From Nocardioides jishulii (GTDB lineage Bacteria; Actinomycetota; Actinomycetes; Propionibacteriales; Nocardioidaceae), in the NCBI RefSeq assembly GCF_006007965.1, contig NZ_CP040748.1:3224001-3288000 (forward strand): a stretch of 64,000 nucleotides of DNA. Reading direction: 5' to 3'. The notes beneath the pieces were generated by a model. The model was not told the origin of the DNA. It did not search any database and was given only the letters and a program-made list of their open reading frames with translations. Positions 35,077 through 43,635 of the stretch are shown here, one piece after another. The position numbers and the translations under genes are program-made. Each line of letters opens with the position of its first letter. Within the stretch, counting starts at the first letter, position 1.

Positions 35077-35790
35077 TCAACCCCACGACAAGCTGCTCAC
35101 CAGTCCGGCCACCACAGGGACGATCCCGAGCAGCAGGAAGGCCGGGAGCAGGCACAGCCCCAGAGGCAGGGCGGCGCGCACGCCGACGGTGCGGGCGAGG
35201 TCCTCGACCTCCGTACGCCGTCGCGCGGCCAGGTCACGGGCGAGCTCGGCCACCGCGTCGGAGACCGCGGCGCCGGTGCGGTGGGAGCGCGCCAGCCGTC
35301 GTCCCAGCGGACCGAGCACCGGGTCACGCGCCAGCTCGTCCCAGACCTCGGCTGGGTCGGTACCCCACGCCAGGCGTGACGTCACCGGCCGCAACCGCTC
35401 CGCCACGGGGCCGGGACTCGCCTCGCAGGCCGCCGTCAGCGCGGCTGTGGGGGACGCGCCGGCCCGCAACCCCGCTCCGAGCAGGAGGACGAGGTGGGGC
35501 AGGTCGCGCGCCACCTGCCGGTCGGCACGCTGCGCGACGAGCGCTGGCCCACGTCGCAGGACCCACCCGCACCCCAGGGCGACCACCACGGTCCACACGA
35601 GGGCCGCCGGGCGCGGACCAGCGAGCGCCAGACCCGCCACCGCCCCTGCACCCAGGCACAGCAGGACCCGGGCCACCCGCGACGACTGCGCGCCGCCACC
35701 GGGACGCGCAACGCGGGGCCGCGGAGGGTGAGGGCGGCCGAGGAGCAGCAGCGCGACGGCCCACGCCGTCGCCGCCACCACCGCGCTCAC
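35077..35790 (-). CDS. tadC: TadC-type inner-membrane platform protein (T2SSF domain)
   Basis: A 237-residue membrane protein from the GTG at 35790 (overlapping the tadB stop by 4). Helices at about 1-17 and 38-70 precede the cytoplasmic F domain (residues 90-190: LGAGLRAGASPTAAL, GAAVSDAVAELARDLAARRR), and a last pair of helices follows. With TadB it forms the platform on which the TadA ATPase acts. Confidence 0.88.
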   Translation of the reverse strand: MSAVVAATAWAVALLLLGRPHPPRPRVARPGGGAQSSRVARVLLCLGAGAVAGLALAGPRPAALVWTVVVALGCGWVLRRGPALVAQRADRQVARDLPHLVLLLGAGLRAGASPTAALTAACEASPGPVAERLRPVTSRLAWGTDPAEVWDELARDPVLGPLGRRLARSHRTGAAVSDAVAELARDLAARRRTEVEDLARTVGVRAALPLGLCLLPAFLLLGIVPVVAGLVSSLSWG

Positions 35791-36452
35791 GCCCGGGCCT
35801 CGACCGCGTCGGCGATCCGTTCGATCCAGACGAGGCCGGCGGCCATCAGTGCCAGTCCCGCCAGACCGCACAGTGCTCCCCCGACGCCGCCGAGGAAGAA
35901 CCGCCACGGCTCGGCTCCGCTCCACGTCACGACGACCAGGGCGAGCACCGGCAGCCCGACCAGCATGCGCGCGGTGGCACGGGCCGACGCGAGCTCGGCG
36001 CTGACGACCCGGCGCGTGGCCGCCTCGCGCCGCAGCTCCTCGGCGACCGCCTCGAGGGCGTCGGCCAGCCCTTGTCCGCTGCGGTGCGCCACCTGCCACG
36101 CTCCCGCGATCCGCGCCAGGGGCACCACCCCGGTGCGTCGCAGCGCGGCGGGCACGTCGGCACCCAGGTCGTACGCCTGGACCACCGGCCCCAGCTCGGG
36201 GCAGACCTCGCTCGCCCAGCGCAGGGCAGAGCCGGGGTCGCGTCCGACCCGCAGCTCCTCGGCGAGCACGCTGCACGCCTCCCCGGCCCGCGCCGACCGC
36301 GCCAGTCGTTCGGCACGCGCCCGACGAGGGAGCTGCCAGGTGATCCTGCGCGGGCGACTGCCCACCGGGCGGACGGGACGCACCAGGAGGACCGCGCAGC
36401 CCAGCGCCACGGCCGCCACCCAGCCCGCGATCCCACTCATTGCCCCACTCAC
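35787..36452 (-). CDS. tadB: TadB-type inner-membrane platform protein (T2SSF domain)
   Basis: A 221-residue protein starting at the GTG at 36452, coupled to tadA by a GTGA overlap. One helix opens it, the F domain (ACSVLAEELRVGRDPGSALRWA; HRSGQGLADALEAVAEELRREAATRR) fills the middle, and two or three helices end it. It is shorter than proteobacterial TadB, as usual in actinobacteria. Confidence 0.88.
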   Translation of the reverse strand: MSGAMSGIAGWVAAVALGCAVLLVRPVRPVGSRPRRITWQLPRRARAERLARSARAGEACSVLAEELRVGRDPGSALRWASEVCPELGPVVQAYDLGADVPAALRRTGVVPLARIAGAWQVAHRSGQGLADALEAVAEELRREAATRRVVSAELASARATARMLVGLPVLALVVVTWSGAEPWRFFLGGVGGALCGLAGLALMAAGLVWIERIADAVEARA

Positions 36453-37597
36453 CGCCGCCCCTCCAGCCGATCGGCGAACAACCCGGCTCCGGGTCCTTCG
36501 CGGACCCGGCCGTCGCGCCCGAACTCCAGGGCCCAGAGCGCCTCCGCACCACGGTCGCCCAACCGGGGCACTGCGACCTGGGCCAGCCGACGCCGTCCGT
36601 CCGCCCCGCGCGTGACGTGGAGCAGCACGTCGACGGCGGCCACGAACTGGGCGGCGGCCGCGGCCCGGTCGATCCCGGCGGGAGCCGCCAACGCCTCGAT
36701 GCGCGCCGGCACCTGCTCGGCGGAGTTGGCGTGGAGCGTGCCGCAACCACCCTCGTGGCCGGTGTTCATCGCGGCCAGCAGGTCGACCACCTCGGCACCG
36801 CGCACCTCCCCCACCACCAGCCGGTCGGGCCGCATGCGCAGGGCTTGTCGCACGAGGGTGCGCAGCGACACCTCACCGCTGCCCTCGGTGTTGGCCGGGC
36901 GCGCCTCCAGCCCCACGACCATGGGGTGGTCGGGGCGCAGCTCGGCGGAGTCCTCGACGACCACGATCCGCTCGTCGGGCGGCACCAGGCCGAGCAGCGT
37001 GGTGAGCAGCGTGGTCTTTCCGCTCCCCGTGCCACCGCTGACGAGGTACGCCAGCCGGCCGGCGACCAGGTCACGCAGCAGCCGCGCCCCTGGCGGCGTC
37101 ACCGTGCCGGCCTCCACCAGCTCGTCGAGCGTGAAGCTCCGCGCCCGGGGGATCCGTAGCGAGACCGCCGTGCCGGGATGGGCGAGCGGCGCCAGCACGG
37201 CGTGGAAGCGCGCCCCCTCCGGCAGGCGTACGTCGCAGAACGGCGACGCGTCGTCGAGTCTCCGCCCGCCTCGCGCGGCGAGTCGTTGCGCGATGCGTCG
37301 GACCTCGTCCTCCGAGGTCAGGACCACGTCGGTGGCCTCGATGCCGCGACCGCGGTCGACCCAGACCGGCCCGGGCCCGTTGACCAGGACGTCGGTGACG
37401 GCCGGGTCGGCGACCAGCGGGGCGAGGGGGCCGAGCCCGTGCGCCGTGCGCAGGACGTGCTCGTGCACGTCGCTGACGGCCGCTGCGCTGACCGGCAACC
37501 CGAGTCGTTGCAGGGCGCGCGCGATCCGGTGCGGCGTGAGCTCACCCCCGTGGCGGACCAGGTCGTCGCGGACCGCGTCGGCCATCTCCACGCTCAT
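36449..37597 (-). CDS. tadA: TadA/CpaF-family secretion ATPase
   Basis: A 382-residue hexameric ATPase that drives pilus assembly. The N-terminal helical domain precedes the core with Walker A GGTGSGKTT, the Asp box VVEDSAELR, Walker B LVVGEVRG and the His box GHEGGCGTLHANS. The ATG at 37597 overlaps the CpaE-like stop by 4 bases. The position at the head of the structural genes is that of mycobacterial Rv3659c. Confidence 0.94.
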   Translation of the reverse strand: MSVEMADAVRDDLVRHGGELTPHRIARALQRLGLPVSAAAVSDVHEHVLRTAHGLGPLAPLVADPAVTDVLVNGPGPVWVDRGRGIEATDVVLTSEDEVRRIAQRLAARGGRRLDDASPFCDVRLPEGARFHAVLAPLAHPGTAVSLRIPRARSFTLDELVEAGTVTPPGARLLRDLVAGRLAYLVSGGTGSGKTTLLTTLLGLVPPDERIVVVEDSAELRPDHPMVVGLEARPANTEGSGEVSLRTLVRQALRMRPDRLVVGEVRGAEVVDLLAAMNTGHEGGCGTLHANSAEQVPARIEALAAPAGIDRAAAAAQFVAAVDVLLHVTRGADGRRRLAQVAVPRLGDRGAEALWALEFGRDGRVREGPGAGLFADRLEGRR

Positions 37598-38670
37598 CGC
37601 GTCCCCTCGTCGAGCAGCACCTCGTCCAACAGGGCGCCGAGCGCCCGCGCCCAGGCACCTCGCCGTGACGGCACCGGCCCGAGCCCCAGGTCGACGGCCT
37701 CGTCGAGCCCGCGGCGGGTGGGCAGGCGGGTGAGGAGTGGGGCACCGGTGGCGCTGCGCACGGCGTCGTCGCCGAGTCCTCCACGGCGCGCGACCACCTC
37801 CGTCCCTGCTCCGATCTCCACCACCTGCCGCGAGGCGGCTGCAAGGCCGGCCACGGACGGCAGCGCCACCAGCAGCCGTCGGTCGGATCGCGCGAGCACC
37901 TCGCGAGCCAGCGCCACCTGGCCGCGCGGCAGGTCCACCACCACCAGGTCGTGACCGCGCCGCGCCGCCTCCACGACGTCGCGTGCCACCGACGGGGGCA
38001 GGGGCTCCGCGGCACCGACGACCAGCCCGATGCCGTCGTGGCGCGGCACGGCCTGGGCCAACGAGGTCGAGGCGATCCGACCGGGTGAGGCGACGATCTC
38101 CGGCCATCCGAGACCCGAGCGTTCGTCCACCCCGACCACGCGGTCGAGCCCCGGACCCCACGGATCGCAGTCGAGTGCCATCACCCTCAGTCCCCGACGC
38201 CCGGCCACCTGGGCCAACCCAGCCGCGGTGGTGGTGGCGCCCGCCCCGCCCGATCCGGGCACGAGCGCAACCACCCGTCCGGGCGGGCCACTTGCGGCGC
38301 GCTCCTGGAGCAGGTCGCCCAGCCAGTCGCGCAGCTCGTCGAGGCCCGTCACGCTCTCGACGCCGAGCCCGACCCCGACGCGGTAGTGCTCGGTCAGCGG
38401 GGCTCCGCGACAGAGCAGGTGCACGCCGGAGCGACGGCGTGGCCCCGCCGCCAGAGCGCCTCCGAGCGCGTCGTCACCCACCAGCACCAGCCCCGCCGAC
38501 GGCCACCGCTGCAACGCCTCGGCCACCGGCGGCACCTCGACCGTGCGCCCGGCCCCTGCGGCGCACCGCTGCACCTCGTCCACGAGCGCCGCGTCCTGCG
38601 AGACCACGAGCACATCGGCTGCGTGCGGGTGCTCCTCGCTCCTCTCCCCAGACCTCTCCCCGAACCTCAT
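37594..38670 (-). CDS. ssd: CpaE-like / septum-site-determining protein (Ssd type)
   Basis: A 358-residue MinD/ParA-fold protein. The N-terminal 130 residues are receiver-like; the ATPase part begins with PGSGGAGATTT, a deviant Walker A in which the usual lysine after Gly is Ala. ALDCDPWGPGLDRVVG and VVDLPRG match the switch and Walker B. Mycobacterial Ssd (Rv3660c) affects septation, while CpaE places the Tad machine at the cell pole; which role holds here is open. It is first in the Tad operon, divergent from the HAD gene. Confidence 0.88.
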   Translation of the reverse strand: MRFGERSGERSEEHPHAADVLVVSQDAALVDEVQRCAAGAGRTVEVPPVAEALQRWPSAGLVLVGDDALGGALAAGPRRRSGVHLLCRGAPLTEHYRVGVGLGVESVTGLDELRDWLGDLLQERAASGPPGRVVALVPGSGGAGATTTAAGLAQVAGRRGLRVMALDCDPWGPGLDRVVGVDERSGLGWPEIVASPGRIASTSLAQAVPRHDGIGLVVGAAEPLPPSVARDVVEAARRGHDLVVVDLPRGQVALAREVLARSDRRLLVALPSVAGLAAASRQVVEIGAGTEVVARRGGLGDDAVRSATGAPLLTRLPTRRGLDEAVDLGLGPVPSRRGAWARALGALLDEVLLDEGTR

Positions 38671-38856
38671 GCACCGACCCTGTCGACCCCACACCACCGG
38701 CGCCGACACCCCCGACCGCGGCTGTGGAGCGGGCCCCAAAGCCCCTCCTGTGGAGGTCCAGCGGCCGCCAGGAATGTGACGTGGCGCACGCCACATTCCT
38801 CCACCAGCCACTCAACTGTGACCCGCCAGTGACATTCGCGTGCCTACGATGAATCC

Positions 38857-39651
38857 ATGCACCGCCCAGCAGCGGCCTTCTTCGATCTCGACAAGACGAT
38901 CATCGCCGCGTCGAGCACCCTTGCGTTCAGCCGCCACTTCGCCGATGGCGGACTGATCACCAAGCGCGCCATGCTGCGGTCGGCCTACGCCCAGTTCGTC
39001 TTCGCGGTCGGCGGCGCCGACCACGACCAGATGGACAAGCTGCGCGAGTTCCTCTCCGGCCTGGTCACTGGCTGGGACGTCGCCACGGTCCGCGAGATCG
39101 TGGCCGACACCCTGCACAACGTCGTCGACCCGCTGGTCTACGACGAGGCGGTCACCCTCATCGAGGACCACAAGGAGGCCGGGCGCGACGTCATCATCGT
39201 CTCCGCCTCCGGCCTCGACGTGGTCGGTCCGATCGGCCAGCTCCTGGGTGCCGACGGCGTCGTCGCCACCGAGCTGGAGATCTCTGAGGACGGCAAGTAC
39301 ACCGGCGGCATCACCCGCTACGTCTACGCCGAGGAGAAGGCTCGCGCGATCCGCGACCTCGCCGAGGAGGCGGGCTACGACCTTGCCGAGTGCTACGCCT
39401 ACAGCGACTCGGTCACCGACGTCCCGATGCTCGAGGTGGTCGGCCACCCCTTCGCGGTCAACCCCGACAAGGAGCTGAAGAAGGTGGCCGAGGAGAAGGA
39501 GTGGCCCGTCCTCGTCTTCAGCCGCCCGGTCGGCCTGAGCAGCCGCGCCAAGGTCTCACGCCCCACGCTGGCAGCGCTCGCGGTGGGCGGGGCGGTCGCC
39601 TTCGGCGGCTACGTCTGGGCCAACTCGCGTCGGCGGCCGCGCGACGTCTGA
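38857..39651 (+). CDS. HAD-IB family phosphatase (SerB-like)
   Basis: A 264-residue hydrolase. Motif I is FFDLDKTII (nucleophile Asp, near residue 10), motif II VSASG, motif III K and CYAYSDSVTDVPML with the acidic pair. The end has a membrane helix (LAALAVGGAVAFGGYVW) and a basic tail, so the enzyme is membrane-tethered. The family contains phosphoserine phosphatases and lipid-acting acyltransferase partners; the substrate is not evident. It corresponds in place to mycobacterial Rv3661, opposite the Ssd gene. Confidence 0.9.
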   Translation: MHRPAAAFFDLDKTIIAASSTLAFSRHFADGGLITKRAMLRSAYAQFVFAVGGADHDQMDKLREFLSGLVTGWDVATVREIVADTLHNVVDPLVYDEAVTLIEDHKEAGRDVIIVSASGLDVVGPIGQLLGADGVVATELEISEDGKYTGGITRYVYAEEKARAIRDLAEEAGYDLAECYAYSDSVTDVPMLEVVGHPFAVNPDKELKKVAEEKEWPVLVFSRPVGLSSRAKVSRPTLAALAVGGAVAFGGYVWANSRRRPRDV

Positions 39652-39723
39652 GGCGGGCGCGTACGCCCTCTCTCGACCTCCGGGCCGCCCCATTGCGCCA
39701 CCGTCGCGCCCCGAAGTCAACCC

Positions 39724-39752
39724 TTGAAGGTGCGACGCAAGAGGCGTATACA
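39724..39752 (+). promoter_or_regulatory. Sigma-70-type promoter in the HAD/Fic-like gap
   Basis: TTGAAG (39724-39729) and TATACA (39747-39752) are spaced by 17 bases, the ideal distance, with an expected start near 39759. This quality is unusual in such GC-rich DNA. No protein gene follows on this strand before 40737, which implies an RNA product. Confidence 0.65.
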
Positions 39753-39758
39753 GGGGTG

Positions 39759-39925
39759 CAAGGAATTCCCGAAAGCACGTGAACTGAGTACCCACGCGGC
39801 GACCATCCCTTCGAAAGGGCGCTGACCAGGCGGACTCCGCGGGTCACTACATGAAACTGCACGCTTGCTATCCCAGTTTCACGTGTCAGCGGCGGCACCC
39901 GGCTCTCACGGACGGGTGCCGTTCG
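39759..39925 (+). ncRNA. Candidate Ms1/MTS2823-type 6S-like RNA
   Basis: The transcript from the promoter at 39724 can fold into a long rod. CACGTGAACT (39776-39785) pairs with AGTTTCACGTG (39875-39885), then ACCCACGCGG (39790-39799) pairs with CCGCGGGT (39837-39844), and CCCTT/AAGGG forms an inner hairpin. A 30-base stretch on the 3' side stays unpaired, giving a bubble. A 9-bp CGGCACCCG hairpin (39893-39921) could end it. In mycobacteria the gap between Rv3661 and Rv3662c encodes MTS2823/Ms1, which binds core RNA polymerase in stationary phase; the flanking genes here match. The 3' end is a guess, and the RNA may run on into the Fic-like gene. Confidence 0.55.
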
Positions 39926-39962
39926 CATGCGCGGAGCCGTCAGCCGCGTTCGCACTCCACCG

Positions 39963-40709
39963 TCAGCCGCGTTCTCGGCGTGGCCTCTTCACCGGGCGCA
40001 GCGGACTCAGCTCCATGCCCTTCGCGTACGCCTCGGCCGCGTACAGCGCCCACGCGTGCACGCCGCGCTGGGTGCCGGTCGCGTAGCCGCGCAGGTTGGA
40101 CTCGTACTCCGCCCGCAGCGCCAGGTGACCGGCCTCGGGCACCATCAGCGACTTCGGGTCGACGCCGCGCGCCACCAGCACGAGGCGCTCCGCGGCCCGC
40201 GCCACGATCCCGTTGTGCGAGGCGAAGGGTGCGACCGTGGCGATGTCGGCGTGCACGACCGCAGCCAGGAGCAGGGCCGGCACCTCGGTCGAGCCGAGCA
40301 CCACCTCGGCCAGCCCCTGCAGGCGCTGCGCCGACTCCGCGTCGCGCGGGCGCCCGAGCGCGTCGGCGGGCAGTGCGTTGGCGGCGGCCACGGCGTGCAG
40401 CCGGGCGAAGACCTGGAGCGGGGACTGCTTGAGCTGGGGGGTCAGCGAGAGCACCGAGGCCGACAGGCGCAGCGCGTCCTGGGCAACCTCGTCGCCGCGG
40501 CCCTCGGAGATGTCCTCGATCGTGGAGGTCGACCCCTCCAGCACGGCGGAGGCGTGCGCGCCGATCGCGAGCGCCTCGGCGGTGGTGGCCGGGTCGGTCT
40601 GGCGCAGGCCGCGGTCGCGGAGCATGACGTCGATGCCGTCGCGGGTAGCGGCGTACGCGGAGGCCACGCCCTCGAGTTCGGCCAGCCAGGCGAGGGGATC
40701 GGTGCTCAC
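39963..40709 (-). CDS. Degenerate Fic-like protein (Rv3662c-type)
   Basis: A 248-residue soluble helical protein from the GTG at 40709. The stretch VAPFASHNGIVARAAERLVLVARG follows the Fic motif (H-P-F-x-[DE]-G-N-G-R-x-x-R), but the catalytic His is Ala and the anion-binding G-N-G-R is replaced, so AMP transfer is unlikely. The upstream ALAIGAHASAVLEGSTSTIEDI resembles a Fic inhibitory/helix region. By position it matches the conserved mycobacterial Rv3662c. The function of the family is unknown to me. It is divergent from a methyltransferase gene. Confidence 0.75.
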   Translation of the reverse strand: MSTDPLAWLAELEGVASAYAATRDGIDVMLRDRGLRQTDPATTAEALAIGAHASAVLEGSTSTIEDISEGRGDEVAQDALRLSASVLSLTPQLKQSPLQVFARLHAVAAANALPADALGRPRDAESAQRLQGLAEVVLGSTEVPALLLAAVVHADIATVAPFASHNGIVARAAERLVLVARGVDPKSLMVPEAGHLALRAEYESNLRGYATGTQRGVHAWALYAAEAYAKGMELSPLRPVKRPRRERG

Positions 40710-40736
40710 GCCACCAACGCTAGTAGCCTTGCGGCA

Positions 40737-41723
40737 ATGGCGAGCGAACGACCCCCGGAGGAGCCGCGCGGCGCACGCAGCGTGGCTCTGGCTCATGTGC
40801 ACGGTCGCCCCGGCTACCCCCGCGAGTGCGTCGACTGGCTCGTGCCCGGCCAGGCCAAGACCGTGCTGGAGGTCGGCGCCGGCATCGGCAAGCTGACCGA
40901 GCAGCTCGTCGCCGCCGGCCACGCCGTGCACGCGGTCGACCGCGACGCGGCAATGCTGGAGGTGCTGCACTCGCGGGTCCCCTCGGTGCCGTTCACGCAG
41001 GGCACCGTCGAGGAGCTGGAGCTGCGCCACCGCTCGGTCGACGCCGTGGTCTGCTCGACCGCGTTCACCTCGTTCGACCTCGACACCACGCTGCCGGTGA
41101 TCGCCAAGGCACTCAAGACCGGCGGCCACCTCAGCGTGGTCTGGCACGAGCGCGACACCCGGATCCCGTGGGTGCGCCGCCTCGGCGCCTTCCTGGAGGG
41201 CCCCGTTGGCGCCCGTGACAACGAGCCGCGCACGGCCACGATCACCGAACGCCTGCTGCACTCCCCCCTCTTCAGCTTCGTGGAGGAGGCGAGCTGGACC
41301 GTCTGGCAGGACATCGACCGCGAGACGGTCGCCGACCTCGTCCTGTCGCGCTCCTGGGTGGCGGGGCTCTCGGCCGAGGCGCGGGACCGCGCGGTGGCGG
41401 AGGTGCGGGCCTTCTACGCCGACTACGGCCGCGGCATGGACGGCATGCAGCTGCCCTACCGCGTCCACGCCCTGCGCACCCAGGTGGTGCACCAGCCCGG
41501 CCTCTTCGACGACGGCACCGACGCACTGCGGATCACCTCGGGCACCGGTCCGGTCGCCGGCGTCGCCGGAGTCGCGGTGGCGGCGGGAGCAGCGAACGGC
41601 AGCACCGCCGACTCCAGCGCGGAGCAGGGCGAGCAGGAGGCGCCGACGAAGTTCCGCTTCGACGCCGACCTCTTCACCTCCGACGGCACTGACACCGACA
41701 TGCTGCTGATCGACTTCTCCTGA
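40737..41723 (+). CDS. Class I SAM-dependent methyltransferase
   Basis: A 328-residue protein. Motif I is LEVGAGIGKLTEQL (about residues 43-56), the acidic loop HAVDRDAAML, motif II DAVVCSTAFTSFDLD and motif III LKTGGHLSVVWH. The C-terminal 60 residues are Ala/Gly-rich and then acidic, unusual for the family and likely disordered. The substrate is unknown. It starts 27 bases from the divergent Fic-like gene. Confidence 0.9.
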   Translation: MASERPPEEPRGARSVALAHVHGRPGYPRECVDWLVPGQAKTVLEVGAGIGKLTEQLVAAGHAVHAVDRDAAMLEVLHSRVPSVPFTQGTVEELELRHRSVDAVVCSTAFTSFDLDTTLPVIAKALKTGGHLSVVWHERDTRIPWVRRLGAFLEGPVGARDNEPRTATITERLLHSPLFSFVEEASWTVWQDIDRETVADLVLSRSWVAGLSAEARDRAVAEVRAFYADYGRGMDGMQLPYRVHALRTQVVHQPGLFDDGTDALRITSGTGPVAGVAGVAVAAGAANGSTADSSAEQGEQEAPTKFRFDADLFTSDGTDTDMLLIDFS

Positions 41724-41764
41724 CGGACGCCTCGTCCGGCAGAGCGCGGCAGTAGGTTCATGCC

Positions 41765-42886
41765 ATGAGCTGGCTCCGCCTCCCCCGACGCCCACCTCTG
41801 GGCTCCGAGGCCGACCGTGCCACCTTCCAGACGCTGCACACCATCTCGTTGGCCTCCCCCGCCCTGCGCGAGGGGTTGACCAAGGACAGCGCCGAGCGCT
41901 CGGTCAAGCACCTGCGCACCCTGCTCGGCACGCCTGCCGTCGCGCTGGCCGACCCCGGCGGGCTGCTGGCGTGGGACGGTCTCGGCGGCCACCACGCCCC
42001 GCAGGTCGCCGACCTCATCGCCCGCACCGTCGAGCGCGGCGACACCGGCGCCACCGACCCCACCGGCCTGGCGTGCGACAACCCGGGGTGCCCGGTGCGC
42101 CACGCCCTCGCCACCCCGCTCACCGTCGAGGAACGTACGGTCGGGGTGCTGCTCGCCATGGCGCCGGAGCCGAGCGCCGGGCTGCTGCTCGCCGTGCACG
42201 AGGTCGCCCAGTGGGTGAGCGGGCAGCTCGAGCTCGCCGAGCTCGACGCCGAGCGGCGCCGCGCCATGGAGGCGGAGGTCCGCGCGCTGCGTGCCCAGAT
42301 CAGCCCGCACTTCGTCTACAACTCGCTCGGGGCGATCGCCAGCTTCGTGCGTACCGACCCCGACCGGGCCCGCGAGCTGCTGCTGGAGTTCGCCGACTTC
42401 ACCCGCTACTCCTTCCGCAGCCACGGCGAGTTCACGACGCTGGCCGAGGAGCTGCGCTCCATCGAGCGCTACCTGATGCTCGAGCAGGCCCGCTTCGGCG
42501 AGCGGCTCCAGGTGACCCTGCGCGTGGCGCCCGAGGTCCTGGGCGTGACAGTGCCGTTCCTGTGCATCCAGCCGCTCGCGGAGAACGCGGTGCGTCACGG
42601 CCTGGAGTCCGTCGAGGGCACCGGCCACCTCTCGATCACCGCCAAGGACCTCGGGCACGAGTGCCTGATCGAGGTCGAGGACAACGGCGTCGGCGAGGAC
42701 CCCGACCGGGTCCGCCGTGCGCTTGCCGGTGACACCTCGCTGGACTCGGTCGGCCTGGGCAACGTGGACGCCCGGCTGCGCAACGCCTTCGGCGACGAGT
42801 ACGGTCTCGTCGTGGAGACCGCCCCCGGCGCCGGCACGAAGGTCGTGGTGCGGGTGCCCAAGTTCGCCCCCGGAGTGCACTCATGA
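41765..42886 (+). CDS. LytS/YpdA-type sensor histidine kinase
   Basis: A 373-residue cytosolic kinase. A GAF-like sensory region (about 20-165, containing a Cys pair in CDNPGCPV) precedes the His_kinase domain with phospho-acceptor in QISPHFVYNSLGAIASF. The ATPase follows with NAVRHG, DNGVG and GLGNVDARL. There are no membrane helices, so the signal is internal or reaches GAF. Its ATG-overlapping partner response regulator follows, and the two sit directly upstream of two symporter modules, suggesting control of carboxylate uptake. Confidence 0.92.
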   Translation: MSWLRLPRRPPLGSEADRATFQTLHTISLASPALREGLTKDSAERSVKHLRTLLGTPAVALADPGGLLAWDGLGGHHAPQVADLIARTVERGDTGATDPTGLACDNPGCPVRHALATPLTVEERTVGVLLAMAPEPSAGLLLAVHEVAQWVSGQLELAELDAERRRAMEAEVRALRAQISPHFVYNSLGAIASFVRTDPDRARELLLEFADFTRYSFRSHGEFTTLAEELRSIERYLMLEQARFGERLQVTLRVAPEVLGVTVPFLCIQPLAENAVRHGLESVEGTGHLSITAKDLGHECLIEVEDNGVGEDPDRVRRALAGDTSLDSVGLGNVDARLRNAFGDEYGLVVETAPGAGTKVVVRVPKFAPGVHS

Positions 42887-43635
42887 ACGCCAGCGCCAAC
42901 GGATCCGCCGCGTCGAGTGGCCTGCGGGTGCTCGTGGTCGACGACGAGCGCCCCGCCCTCGACGAGCTCGCCTACCTGCTCTCGCGCGACCCGCGGGTGG
43001 GCAGCGTACTGACCTGCGACTCGGCCACCGAAGCGTTGCGGATGCTGCGCGAGACCGACGTCGACGCCGCCTTCCTCGACATCTCGATGCCGGGCCTCAC
43101 GGGTCTGGAGATGGCCCAGGTCCTGGCGCGCTTCCGGACGCCGCCGCCGATCGTCTTCGTCACCGCCCACGAGCAGCATGCGGTCGACGCCTTCGAGCTG
43201 GCCGCGGTCGACTACGTCCTCAAGCCGGTGCGGGAGGCGCGGTTGGCCGAGGCCGTACGCCGCGTCGTCGAGGGCTCCTCACCCGCCCCCGCCACCAGCG
43301 ACGAGCAGATCGCGGTCGAGCTCGGCGGCGTGACCCGCTTCGTCAGCCGACGCGACATCACCCACGTCGAGGCGCAGGGTGACTACGTACGCCTGCACAC
43401 CGGCGCCGTCTCCCACCTGCTGCGGGCGCCGCTCTCGCAGCTGGAGGCTGAGTGGGCCGACGCCGGGTTCGTGCGGATCCACCGCTCGCTGCTCGTGGCG
43501 CTGGCCCACATCGACGAGGTCCGCATGGACCAGGGCCGCTGCACCGTCGTCGTCCCGGGCGCCGAGCTCACCGTGAGCCGGCGCCACACCCGCGCCCTGC
43601 GGCAGATGCTGCTGAAGCGGCGCGCGCAGCCGTGA
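42883..43635 (+). CDS. LytR/AlgR-type response regulator
   Basis: A 250-residue regulator. The receiver domain (15-130) has the acidic pair VVDDERP and phospho-acceptor Asp in FLDISMPGLTG; VTAHEQHAVDAFELAAVDYVLKP completes it. The DNA-binding LytTR domain starts near residue 145 (RFVSRRDITHVEAQGDYVRLHT) and ends with VSRRHTRALRQM. Overlaps the kinase by 4 bases. Confidence 0.93.
   Translation: MNASANGSAASSGLRVLVVDDERPALDELAYLLSRDPRVGSVLTCDSATEALRMLRETDVDAAFLDISMPGLTGLEMAQVLARFRTPPPIVFVTAHEQHAVDAFELAAVDYVLKPVREARLAEAVRRVVEGSSPAPATSDEQIAVELGGVTRFVSRRDITHVEAQGDYVRLHTGAVSHLLRAPLSQLEAEWADAGFVRIHRSLLVALAHIDEVRMDQGRCTVVVPGAELTVSRRHTRALRQMLLKRRAQP

Noticed and set aside
34473..37733. Long open plus-strand frame across the Tad operon
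   Set aside because: Arg/Pro/Ser-rich translation with no domains; a shadow of the tad genes.
38771..38799. GGAATGTG/CACATTCC dyad between ssd and the HAD gene
   Set aside because: A nested GTGGCG-CA-CGCCAC dyad has a different axis; no known regulator matches, and GC-rich intergenic DNA often yields such pairs.
39842..39882. TGAAACTG/CAGTTTCA inverted repeat as an operator
   Set aside because: It falls within the proposed RNA and competes with its long-range stem, so I treat it as an alternative fold.
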